NCBI RefSeq assembly: GCF_963924675.1
Contig: NC_089222.1
Location: 7,322,501-7,386,500 of the forward strand
Length of the DNA: 64,000 bases
DNA from: Phocoena phocoena
Lineage: Eukaryota; Chordata; Mammalia; Artiodactyla; Phocoenidae
Reading direction: 5' to 3'
Notes under the pieces: generated by a model
Told to the model about the DNA's origin: nothing
The model's database searches: none
Seen by the model: only the letters and a program-made list of their open reading frames with translations
Made by a program: the position numbers and the translations under genes
Shown: positions 1 to 10,242 of the stretch, one piece after another
Layout of the letters: the number at the start of each line of letters is the position of its first letter
Position numbering within the stretch: the first letter of the stretch is position 1

Positions 1-699
1 AACCCATTTAATGCTTTAAGAAATTTCCTCAAAGGGATTTGAGTCAAAAATGAAGATTTTCAGAGAGAAGTACCTGAGACAGGGAATGAAAATGCAAGAG
101 GGTATGCCAGAAAAATTTCAAACAAATTGAGGAGAACAGTTCAGAGCCCAAGCTTTCAAGAACAGCTGTCAAGGGCAAAGACAGTGGTAAGCAAACCACT
201 CCCTCTTTCTTCCTGCCTTATGCCATTTTTTTTGTAACCTCAGGGAGTTAGGCACATTTTCTCCTTCAACTTGATGGTCCTAATGCATGCTTTCATTTCC
301 TTTCTCTAAAACCAAAGTTTATACACAACACAGCCAGGTTTCCCAAAATATCAGAACTATAGAATTAGAAAAGGAACACTTAGGTAAATCAGGAGACCTT
401 TCATTGTCATGATAAAAGCCTGTAAGTACATGAAATCTGGGGCAAACAACCCAGCAATGTCCTTATTTTCTGCTTCACTGCTCTTCTCTGATCAGAACAC
501 TTTTCCATGTGTCTTGCCTCTTTTCTCACTCACCTTGTACCTGTATTGCTGAATACTGATGAGGTCTGACTTGGGTCAGTGCCAGTCCCTGATTTTCCAG
601 TAACCTGCTTGGGCCCTAAATGCTGGCTGAAGTTGCAAGAAGATCGGTAGGCTAAACGTCGCCTCCACTGATACGGAAGAGAAGTTGCTATACATGGGT
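1..699. other. Unassigned AT-rich DNA
   Basis: No exon, RNA gene or confidently named repeat was seen. Short open frames near 530-840 on the minus strand are antisense to the adjoining L1 and to unassigned sequence, and show no domain. Confidence 0.5.
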
Positions 700-1501
700 A
701 AAGAGTGGTTCTGCTGGTGGGAATGTGAATTGGTCCAGCCATTATGGAGAACAGTATGGAGGTTCCTTAAAAAATTACAAATAGAACTACCATATGACCC
801 AGCAATCCCACTACTGGACATATACCCTGAGAAAACCAAAATTCAAAAAGAGTCATGTACCAAAATGTTCATTGCAGCTCTATTTACAATAGCCCGGAGA
901 TGGAAACAACCTAAGTGTCCATCATCGGATGAATGGATAAAGAAGATGTGGCACATATATACAATGGAATATTACTCAGCCATAAAAAGAAACAAAATTG
1001 AGCTATTTGTAATGAAGTGGATAGACCTAGAGTCTGTCATACAGAGTGAAGTAAGTCAGAAAGAGAGAGGCAAATACCATATGCTAACACATATATATGG
1101 AATTTAAGGAAAAAAATGTCATGAAGAACCTAGGGATAAAACAGGAATAAAGACACAAACCTACTAGAGAATGGACTTGAGGATATGGGGAGGGGGAAGT
1201 GTAAGCTGTGACAAAGCGAGAGAGAGGCATGGACATACATACACTACCAAATGTAAGGTAGATAGCTAGTGGGAAGCAGCCACATAGCACAGGGAGATCA
1301 GCTCGGTGCTTTGTGACCACCTGGAGGGGTGGGATAGGGAGGGTGGGAGAGAGGGAGATGCAAGAGGGAAGAGATATGGGAACATATGTATATGTATAAG
1401 TGATTCACTTTGTTATAAAGCAGAAACTAACACACCATTGTAAAGCAATTATACTCTAATAAAGATGTAAAAAAAAAAAAAAAAAAAAAGAGTGGTTCTG
1501 C
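700..1501 (+). mobile_element. 5'-truncated L1 (ORF2 end + 3' UTR) with perfect target-site duplication
   Basis: The insert runs 715-1489. It starts inside the ORF2 C-terminal cysteine-rich region, continues through the L1 3' UTR, and ends with an AATAAA-type signal near 1459 and a long poly(A). A 15-base direct repeat, aaagagtggttctgc, lies at 700-714 and again at 1487-1501 straight after the tail. That is the footprint of L1 target-primed reverse transcription. The long pure A tail and exact duplication suggest a fairly young insertion. The truncated protein cannot act in retrotransposition. Confidence 0.95.
715..1107 (+). pseudogene. L1 ORF2p C-terminal fragment
   Basis: An open frame of about 130 codons matches the last part of L1 ORF2p. 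It includes the stretches YDPAIPLL, CTKMFIAALFTIARRWKQP and YTMEYYSAIKR, and ends in THIYGI and a stop at 1105-1107. ORF2p supplies endonuclease and reverse transcriptase, but neither domain is present here because the copy is 5'-truncated. The first codons before 715 belong to the flanking target site, so the ORF start at 685 is not a true start. Non-functional. Confidence 0.9.
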
Positions 1502-3450
1502 AAACCCTCTCAGTTAGAAAAAGAGTGACTGAAATATCCAGAGGATAGGAATGTAATCTGAGAATGACAGACACTTGAGTTCAACATCATGGCTTCTGTC
1601 TGTCACTAATACAGTAAGCTAAATTGAGAGAATAACATGTATATCCCAGAAAAAGTCTTGTGCCATCAATTGTCTTAAAAAGCCCAGGCATGAGTGTCTC
1701 ATAGAATCCTGCCAAGCCTGCTCCATGTGAGTCCATTTCAGGAGTACAAATCACTCTATCTGGAAAGGAAAAAAAATCTTAGGATACATGGATCATGGAA
1801 ATGTTACACACTGTTATTCATGCCATTCCAAACGTTCTAAGGATGCCTGTATACTGGGAGCCTTTTCTCTGATTGCAGGCTAGTTTTTTCACATCCTGTT
1901 GTCTCTGAAACGTCAGAGCATCACTGACCTCAGTCCCCTTGGGACAGTGTGGGCCAGTAGAAAGAACCCTGGAGCAGTAATCCATGGGACATGGATGCCA
2001 TGGCTGGCTCCTGCACTGAGCAAATACATAAACCCGTGCAAGGTTCACAGTCATAGGACACTAACACTTTTTTTTCAAAGACAGTAGTGTGTTTTACAAG
2101 CATTGCCTTTGTGGAGGCATAGTTTTGGTGTGTGAATGAAACCAGTTGTTATCTCTCCCTCCTCCATTGCAATTGCTTCCTGCAAGGGAGCTATGCACTC
2201 AAGGATGGTGATCAAATGAGTTAAGTGGGCAAGTACCCTCTCATAAATGTGGTTTGGAGAACGTGGCCGCTTCCAGAGGGTCTCAGTGGGATTTCTTACG
2301 TCTTCCCTCACAAGTCTAAGGTCTTCAGATGCGTGAAACACACTGTAGCCTGGATTATCTAGTCAGTCACAGGCTCAGAGCACAGCCAGAAATTCATTGC
2401 ATTTCAATGCTTGAAGGTAACCAGATAAAACAGGGTTTTCTGTCCCCTCTCCCTGTAATTGACATTTTTAAGAAAGAAGAACTCAGAGTTAATCAAATTA
2501 TGCAAAGGCTTTACCTTTTATTAAATAGCAGAGGTGGACCATGATGGATGCTCTGACTCTAAAATTCTTGGTGGGTTTGCAGTAAACAGCTGCCGCCGAA
2601 AGATACTGGAGCCTGGGAAGCGGGGGGCCAGTGGCCAAATGTAGGTGCAAGGAAGTGATCCCTCAAGGTACAACCTCTGAGTGACATCAGAGACCTGTTA
2701 AGTGAGACCTGACTTTGAGAGAAAGGAAGCTCTGGAGGAGGCAGATATATCCTGGACCATTGAAAAAGGAGAAGAGGAGAATTGAATTGGTATCTTAAGA
2801 AAATAATCATTAAGAACTGACAACGTCACCACAATTCAGCCCAGTGACTTCCTAAGCACTAGAGTGAAAGAAAAATTGAAGGAAAAGCAGGAAAAAAAAA
2901 ATCATTTGGGAACACAGAAAAGAAGCTCTTGTACTTGTGGAAGCAGAGGTGAAAGGGCTCAGAAATAGCAAAATGAATGGTGTTCCCAGAACTCTATGTC
3001 CTTTCAAGCTGAACTTGGAAAGAGCTAGCTTTCTAGCTGCTACCAATTGCTCTCACAATACCTTTGCCAGAGCACTTATCCGTGCGTCTTCAGTGAGCTG
3101 TCCCACATCAAGATACAGGCAAAGCCCAGTACAAGGTCAGCTCTGATGATGAACTGTTCTGCGTAATGATGTAGCACTTCCATGCCCCTCACCAACAAGA
3201 CACCATATCACTGCTTTGTTAATCCGATTACCAAGATTTTGTCAGGCTCTGCCAGGTGTGCAGAGCTGCTTCCTGAGCTCTGAGCACTGATTAATCGTAT
3301 CCTGGCTGTCAGGTCTGTATCCTGAGCAGAGGGGAGCATGAATCTCTTACTACAGGTTACAAACTCAAAGGCCAGCCTATTGTTGCTACATAGTGACACT
3401 GGCCCAGAGGTTCCAGATCTTGCAGTGTTTCAGGGAAATACATATTGTCT
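1502..3450. other. Unassigned non-repeat or very old DNA
   Basis: About 1.9 kb with no recognisable exon or RNA gene. The stretch around 1940-2060 has faint MIR-like text, but too weak to call. Small ORFs on both strands have no family features. Confidence 0.45.
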
Positions 3451-3536
3451 GTAGCCCATGGGTTGGATGCCACATGTTAACCAAAAAAGACAAAAAACAA
3501 AAAACATATGCATGTGGCATCCAACCCACAGGTTAC
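3451..3536. repeat. Near-perfect inverted repeat (hairpin/cruciform candidate)
   Basis: The left arm 3451-3476 and right arm 3511-3536 are reverse complements at 23 of 26 positions. The 34-base loop is A-rich. The core of each arm, gggttggatgccacatg, is matched exactly. The arms vaguely resemble the terminal sequences of old hAT elements, but I cannot name a family. Confidence 0.85.
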
Positions 3537-3590
3537 CTTCACACTAAAATGTATATACTACTCAATTGTTTATCAAGTACTTTGCTATTG

Positions 3591-3755
3591 TATATATAAC
3601 TAGAATCTTAGAACATAGGTAAGATAAATACCATTCCCATTTCATAGGTGAGGAAAATACAATTTATAGGTGTAAAGTGACTTGTTTATAATTCTATAAC
3701 CAGGGAGTAGAAAAGATTAAATGCTGATCTGAGCCCTAGACTCAGGATCTCTTCA
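3591..3755 (-). repeat. MIR SINE fragment
   Basis: Reads as a reverse-complement MIR core: an 'accattcccatttcatagg-tgagg' block, then a 'gtgacttg' block, then a 'gctgatctgagccc' end. These correspond to the inverted 'cagtttcctcatctg', 'gaccttgggcaag' and 'gggttcgaatc' parts of MIR. Strongly diverged, as expected for this old tRNA-derived SINE. Confidence 0.65.
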
Positions 3756-3769
3756 ACAACCTTTTTTCT

Positions 3770-4300
3770 ATGTTAAATGCACTCTGTTTCTTCTGATGCC
3801 TTATATTACATCACTCAGTATTGAAATCAATGCTGACAGAATACAGAAAAGTGACATTTGAATGTGGATCAGACAACTCACTTCTGGACAATTAATCCTG
3901 GAAGAGGGGAGCAGAATTTACATATAATTTGATTCTTTACGTGCTTGTTTGTTTACCTTTCCATTTCTGATAAGTAACCAAGTCCTCATAAAAGTAAAAG
4001 CTGCTCTAGCATCTCTGAGGTGGGAAACAATAGACATTAGTGTCAGAGAAGGAAAGAATTAAATGTCTACTGCACACCTCACTCTGAAAGCAACGTTATA
4101 GATGTTGTTCCATGGAGTACTACTTAAAGGAACAGGAAGGACTACACTTGGAAATGATATGCAGTAAATAGAAAGGAAATAGAAGGCATTCATAGTAATT
4201 TGCCAGTTATCTATGCTTTGAAAACTAGAAGCTGGAAACTTAGAACACTCTAATAGGTGGCAAAGCCCAGCCATGGGAAGAGATATATATTTCCAATTAG
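3770..4300. other. Unassigned DNA
   Basis: No gene or named repeat was recognised. Confidence 0.4.
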
Positions 4301-4311
4301 TCTTGGTAATA

Positions 4312-4505
4312 ATAAAAATATGTACTATTTTTTTGAGCTCCTACATTGTGCTGGATCCTCTACTTATAACTACGAAGACAATATCAACAATACTCACAAT
4401 GGTCCTCCATGGTAGGGTTTAGAATTTTGGTCTATTGTTATTGATGGAATTGTGACCTAGAAAGATCACACAACTAGAGCATAGTGTATCAGGGACTCAC
4501 ATATA
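4312..4505 (-). repeat. MIR SINE fragment (weak)
   Basis: The order of diverged blocks matches reverse-complement MIR: gagctcctacattgtgctgg near 4336, then 'actcacaatggtcctccatgg', then 'gacctagaaagatcacacaactag'. Old and degraded. Confidence 0.5.
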
Positions 4506-4580
4506 GTATAGAGGCTCTAAGATGATAACACCTACTATTCACCTTCAAAACTAGGCAAATCACTCATAAGGATCCCTTAT

Positions 4581-5146
4581 AAAAGTCCAGGGCAACCTAA
4601 ACGTCCATCAACAGAAGAATAGATCAAGAAGATGTAGTATATATAAACAATGGAATATTACTCAGCCATTAAAAAGAATGAAATAATGCCATTTGCAACA
4701 ACATGGATGGACCTAGAGATCCACTCATACTGAGTGAAGTAAGTCAGACAGAGAAAGAGAAGTATTGTGATATTGCCTATATGAGGAATCTAAAAAAGAA
4801 ATGATACAAATGAACTTATTTACAAAACAGAAACAGACTCACAGATTTAGAGAACAAACTTATGGTTACCAGGGGGACGAGGTGGGGGAGGGATAGTTAA
4901 GGAGTTTGGGATTGACATGTACACACTGCTATATTTAAAATGGATAACCAACAAGGACCTACTGTAGAGCACAGGGAACTCTACTTAATACTCTGTAATG
5001 GCCTATATGGGAAAAGAATCTAAAAAAGGGTAGATAGATGTATATGTATAACTGATTCACTTTGTTGTACACCTGAAACTAACACAACATTGTAAATCAA
5101 CTATACTTCAATATAAGATAAAAAGTTAAAAAAACGTTCAGGGCAA
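4581..5146 (+). mobile_element. 5'-truncated L1 of an older subfamily, with diverged TSD
   Basis: The insert runs about 4596-5135. It contains the end of ORF2 (cagccattaaaaagaatgaa region) and a 3' UTR reading 'ctactgtagagcacagggaactctact' and 'ctgaaactaacacaacattgtaaatcaactatac', ending in an A-rich tail. The flanks aaaagtccagggcaa (4581-4595) and aaaacgttcagggcaa (5131-5146) look like a decayed duplication. Its 3' UTR differs from that at 700-1501, so it is a different and older subfamily. Confidence 0.9.
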
Positions 5147-6110
5147 ACGCAGGGTTGAGATAAGGGCAGATGTTTCAGGTAAACAGAGAGAAGAAACCAC
5201 AGGGTATGTTTCTGCTAAGGCATGGCCACCTACCAGTGTATGACTGCACTGAGAATGATGACTCTATCTCCATGGCCCCCATCTCCTCATTTTTTTGTAT
5301 TTTCTCTATTCTTTCAGGGGAAGTATTAGTTTTCTTTAGTTTCATTTTTTTTTAGTTCCCCTCTTTTCTTTTCCCTAAAACTTTCCTTTTATCTTGGCTG
5401 ACCACAATAGAGATTTGTCCCCATTCTACCTAGGGGGGTGTAGAGAGCACAAAGAACAGGCAGGGTGAAGACAGCACCAGTCCTGGAAGAACTGCTGGCC
5501 CACAGGAAGACAGGCACTGGAGAGAGAGAATCAGAGACCACTGCGATCAGCTGAGACCTTCCTTCCTATAGTTTCACTCTGTCTCCTTCATTCATTCTCC
5601 TTACAAAATGCCAAAGTTTCACTCCTATGCTTGCTCAAAAGCTATCTACTTAGCTTCTTAAATTGGTTAGATTCAGGAATTCAGAGACCAGGGCAGAAGT
5701 GTGTCATCTCTCCCCCACAATTTTTGGAAAAGTTCCCATTTTATGTTTTGGTGTGTATCCAAGAAAGGTGCAAGGAAAAATAAGTCTTCAATAAATTGTA
5801 ATTTATTCCTAAAAGTCAACTCTGGACTTAGCTGTCTTAAATTAAGGTAGCCTACAATTTTGAAAATCAAAGGGAACTCACACACACCCACAAGAACTTA
5901 AGAGCAAACAAAAAAAAAACAGAGAATGAAGCCCAGACTCCCCTGTCCCCAGAAACCAACAGTTTCAGGCAGCAGGGGGGTCAGCATTTTTGTCTAGCTG
6001 CCTCTGTGTTCTACCAGTGGGTATAGAAAAAACAATTTCAGCAGCTTTTTAGCCAGAGAATTATTGCTTCCTTTGCTTTGTGAATTTGCTGAGTCCTCAG
6101 GATTGACAGC
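5147..6110. other. Unassigned DNA
   Basis: No exon or named repeat was recognised. It holds a T-rich run at 5344-5353 and an A run at about 5910-5918. Confidence 0.4.
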
Positions 6111-6147
6111 TTAAAAAAAAAAAGAAAGAAAGAAAGAAAGAAAAAAA
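6111..6147. repeat. A-rich / (GAAA)n microsatellite
   Basis: A poly(A) stretch passes into several GAAA units. It may be an old retroposon tail, but no body was recognised upstream. Confidence 0.85.
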
Positions 6148-6204
6148 TCAAAGCCAGTTGGTTCTAGAAGAAATGCTTCCAAGGATTCTGATGTCATCTC
6201 ATCA

Positions 6205-6229
6205 TGGGAGGGAGGGAGGGAGGGAGGGG
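6205..6229. repeat. (GGGA)n microsatellite
   Basis: About six tandem GGGA units. Confidence 0.9.
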
Positions 6230-6600
6230 ATGTGATATCATTACTATTTATTAATATAGAAATGAAACATCATGATATCTTCTCTCCTCCCTGAGATGAC
6301 AATGAGAGGTTCAAGACAGAAGCTGACGCATCTCCCCAGTAATAGTAAATTGTGTCATTGAGAAGACCTTCCCCCAGTGGCTTCCCCAAATGACTCATGC
6401 AAAATGTATAACTCTGTTGTGAAACCCAGAGTTAATAAGGTGAAAAATATAGAGTCCCCCTGTCTTGTGAAGCTCTTTAATTCAACTGTTCCTTCATTTA
6501 AACAAATATTTGAGGGACAATTATTATGTAATAAGCTCTGTACTACATATTAGGATTCATGTGTGAATAATAACAAAAAAGATAATAATATGAATAATAG

Positions 6601-6815
6601 CAACACATATTTATTAGCACTCAGTATGCCAGAAACTGTGCCTGGAATTCACATACATTTTCTCATTAAATTGTCTCCCCAAAAGCCCTGTGATGCAGAT
6701 ATAATTATTGTCTTATTTCACAAATGAGGAAACAGAAGCTTAAAATAGGAAAGCATCTTGCTATAGGTAGCAAATAATGGAACCACAATTTAAATTCAAG
6801 CTGAAGGGCTATAGA
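6601..6815 (-). repeat. MIR SINE, nearly full length
   Basis: The reverse-complement MIR order is clear: 'atatttattagcactcagtatgcca', 'tctcattaaattgtctcc', 'tgatgcagatataattattgtcttatttcacaaatgaggaaac', and 'gaaccacaatttaaattcaagc'. Good coverage for an old MIR. Confidence 0.8.
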
Positions 6816-7209
6816 AAACACAGACTTGATCACTTTACTCTCTCACTTGAAGGTTTTCAGGGAAGGTTCTGAATACCATATTTTATTCAGCAGGGAGACT
6901 TGATTGGGCAGTTATCTTTAACATGAAAATACTACCAAAGGTGGTCACACACTAACCCAACTTCTCTTTAGTTCTATAAGTAAAGGGAGTTGCAGTCACT
7001 TCCTCAACAGGAATATTCAATTGGATCTCTGGTTACATAAAAGATGAATTTTAAGTTCAAAGAGTATCAGATTTGTGGTGGACTTAGAGATCCTTGCATC
7101 ACTCCTATTCAATAACTATTTTTAATGTAAAACAAATATATTTATTTATATTTAGTGTAGTATAGACATGTGTTCATTTCAAATAAAAATGTATTTGGAA
7201 GCACATGTT

Positions 7210-7605
7210 TAAAAAGACACTTATAATAGAATAATTTTCAGCTATAAAAAGGAATGAAATTCAGATATAAGTGACAACATGTAAAAACATTATGCTAAGT
7301 GCAGGAAGCCAGTCACAAAAGACAAAATGTAATGTGATTCCGTTCATATGAAATTTCCAAGGAGGAAAATCTATAGAGACGCAAAGTAGATTAGCAGTTT
7401 CCTAGAGCTGGGGTGGTAGGTGGGACATAAGGGGTGATAGCTAAAAGACACAGGGTTTCTTTTAGAGGTGATAAAAATATTCTAAGATTGACTGTGGTAA
7501 TGGTCGCACATATCTGTGAATATACTAAAAATCATGGGATTTATGTTTTAACCGGGTAACTTGTATTATATGTGAACTATATCTCTGAAGCTATTTAAAA
7601 AGAAA
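7210..7605 (+). mobile_element. Old L1M-type 3' end
   Basis: Contains the diverged ORF2 end and 3' UTR of a mammalian-wide L1. Recognisable parts are 'ttcagctataaaaaggaatgaaat', 'tagcagtttcctagagctggggtgg', 'gattgactgtggtaatggtcgcac' and 'tgtgaactatatctctgaagc'. No intact tail or TSD remains. Confidence 0.8.
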
Positions 7606-7765
7606 GGCAGGGGGTAGGAAGCATGGAGCCCCATCCCTGTCACTTCCACTCTCAGTGAGACTCCTGAGTCAGTTTTTCAGAGCTTTAAGTTTCCAAAAAA
7701 AGAAAAAAATTACAACACTATTTTAAGCCATTTTATGAATGACAAAATAGAAGCCACTGCTAAAA

Positions 7766-7977
7766 ATGTATGAGCTGCATAGCACAAGGAGATCAGCTCA
7801 GTGCTTTGTGACCACCTAGAGGGATGGGATAGGGAGGGTGGGAGGGAGATGCAAGAGGGAGGGGATATGGGGATATATGTATACGTATAGTTGATTCACT
7901 TTGTTATACAGCAGAAACTAACACACCATTGTAAAGCAATTATACTCCAATAAGGATGTTAAAAAAAAAAGTATGAG
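7766..7977 (+). mobile_element. Very short L1 3' UTR insertion (about 200 bp)
   Basis: The 3' UTR body runs about 7771-7970, from the 'catagcacaaggagatcagctc' region to a poly(A) at 7961-7970. It closely matches the other young L1 3' UTRs in the window. The flanks (aaatgtatgag before, aaagtatgag after) suggest a slightly decayed TSD. No coding sequence. Confidence 0.9.
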
Positions 7978-7980
7978 GTA

Positions 7981-9150
7981 GAGCAGGATGATTTCTCTTC
8001 CTCATTCACTCTAGCCCCAGAGAACATTATTAATAGATTAGCCAAGTCAAAGGAGTAGTTGACAATAGACCATGTTACTACAGTTTGGAGCTTTCCTGTT
8101 GATGATGGAAAGGATTATAGTTCAGAGCCCACATGGAGTGGCTCCACTTTACCCATCACCACTTTACCCACTCTTCTCTCCAGTCAGTTGAAAAAGGAAA
8201 ACAGGCTTTGACTTGTTTCACCTTGGAAGTAACCCTCTTCTAGAAAAACCTAAAACAGGTCAATGTAACTCTTTCAAAGGACTAAGGAGAAGCATTCTCT
8301 CTCCTCCTTTTCTTGGCTTGCCATTTGTTGGAATTATCTTCCTTGCCATTGAAGTGGTATTATATCTTGTTATCTCCTTTTCTCTTCTCAGAGACTTATG
8401 AAGGTGGAGCTATGTCAGTCTCCCTCAGTAGCCTATTTCAATGTTTTATGTCTAAGACACTAAAACAGTCTTAATAATGCCCAGTCAAAATCAAACTTAC
8501 TGTGGTTAAGCCAAGTTGCTCTCTTTGTGTCATTCCCAGAAATAGGAAAATGCATCTTGCCTGCACTTAGAGATTTTATTTTCTATACTTAGAATAAAAG
8601 TGAAAAATAGAATCTTGCTAATAGGCCACGTAGCCTTCAACCTCCAATTTCATTCTAACGAAAACATAAGTAAAAGTAAAACCTCTCAGTACACTGACAA
8701 ATAGAACTGCCACGTAACCTGATGTCAGAACCTTGGCTCCATTGCCATTAATTTAACAGTAATTAATCACGGGGGTGCTGGGTGGTCTGCTTCTTGTCAA
8801 ATCAAGATCCATCTCTTGATACAATTATTGTTTTGTAAAGGAAGGATGATAATGAGATAGTTTTTGTTTTCACTACTGTCCATACTGAACCCAAGTCTGC
8901 ATCAGTAAGAACATTAGGTAGTTGCTCCTCTTCCCAGGGACTGCTGATTTTGGAAAGAGGAGAAACCACTTGCAGGTGTAGGAAGCTACTGAACCTATAG
9001 GAAGCTTTTGGGGCCCAGTCTTTCTAGTTGGAAGGTAGATGGCTCCCACAAAACCAGATGAGCTCCTGGATTCTACTCAAAACATGCTGTTCATTGCCCA
9101 CACTCTGCAATGTGTGTTCATGCCTTCTGCTCATTTTTAAATTGGGATTT
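7981..9150. other. Unassigned DNA
   Basis: About 1.2 kb without a recognised exon or repeat. A 62-codon ORF at 8213-8401 (+) has a hydrophobic C-terminal half but no family signature or supporting context, so I do not call it a gene. Confidence 0.4.
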
Positions 9151-10032
9151 CTGGGGCGAATGGTGTCTGAGAAATGGAGGTGTAAGAATTTCTAATGCCC
9201 ATCACATCGCAAGCTTATCAATTTGAACAACTTTCTGGGTATGAAAATGCCATCATGAGAGTTAAAGATTCCAGGTAAGAGATTACAGCACCTCAGTGAA
9301 GCACAGAAATAAGAAAAGAATCATTGAGGAAGGGAGAAAATATAGATTCACATTACCCCCATCACCCCTTCACCAAGTCCAAGCAACACAATGTGGAGAT
9401 ACTTCCTCTATGAGAGGAAAAGAATGAGGTGAAGGCCCAACTTTACTATTAACCCCCACATTAATGCTCAGGTACAAGGCTGACTCCTGGGGCCCTAGGT
9501 AGCTTCCAGTGGACTCCTGTAAACCTAGGCACCTGACTTATTCAGGTGCTTGCTGGCTCCAGTGACCCCAGGTGGCTCCCATGGCCCCAGGTGACTTCTG
9601 CAAACCAAGCTTCCACTAGGCCACCACAAACCCAGGCCTCTGACCCACTCTGGCATCTGCCAGCTTCCCCAGCCACAGATAGCTCTTGTGATCCCAGGCT
9701 CCCAGTGAACTCCAGGAAATCCAAGCTCCCAACTCACCCTGACACTGACCAGCTTCCTCAGGCCTGACTGGTTCCCACGGCACCAGGCTCTCCATCAGCC
9801 CATGCAAACTCAGGCTCCAAGTGGTCACATGTGAACCAAGGTTCCCAGGTGGGCCCAGTGATAGGCCAACTAACATGGGCCCAGGTTTTGTACCAACTTC
9901 AGCTGGTTTCTATTAGCTTAAAATAGACTGTTTTATCTATAAGATGTTTTATGTAAGAGTCATGGTAACCACAAAGTAAAAACCTCCAATAGATACATAA
10001 GAGATAAAGAGAAGGGAATCAAAGCAAAGCCC
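9150..10032. repeat. GC-rich degenerate tandem repeat plus flank, possibly an old LINE 5' region
   Basis: From about 9475 to 9860 the sequence is unusually GC-rich for this window. It repeats a theme of about 90-108 bases: 'acctgacttattcagg...' at about 9532, 'cctctgacccactctgg...' at about 9640, and 'ctcccaactcaccctgac...' at about 9727, each followed by ccagcttcccc-type and gctcccagtg-type blocks. The following 'aagatgttttatgtaagagtcatggtaaccac' resembles text I associate with old LINE or ERV-L internal DNA, but I cannot name it. All ORFs here are products of the repeat. Confidence 0.55.
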
Positions 10033-10242
10033 CTAGGTGGTCACAAAGCACCAAGCTGATCTCCCTGTGCTATGTGGCTGCTTCCCACTAGCTATCTATC
10101 TTACATTTGGTAGTGTATATATGTCCATGCCACTCTCTCACTTTGTCCCAGCTTACCCTTCCACCTCTCTGTGTCCTGAAGTCCATTCACTATGTCTGTG
10201 TCTTTATTCCTGTCCTGCCCCTAGGTTCTTCAGAACCATTTC

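Noticed and set aside
9546..9876. Overlapping ORFs of 60-86 codons on both strands
   Set aside because: They follow the period of the GC-rich tandem repeat and share no domain.
7771..10050. The short L1 3' UTR at 7771-7970 as the lost tail of the L1 ending at 10033
   Set aside because: It overlaps the retained 3' UTR part instead of continuing it, has its own poly(A) and TSD-like flanks, and is in the opposite orientation.
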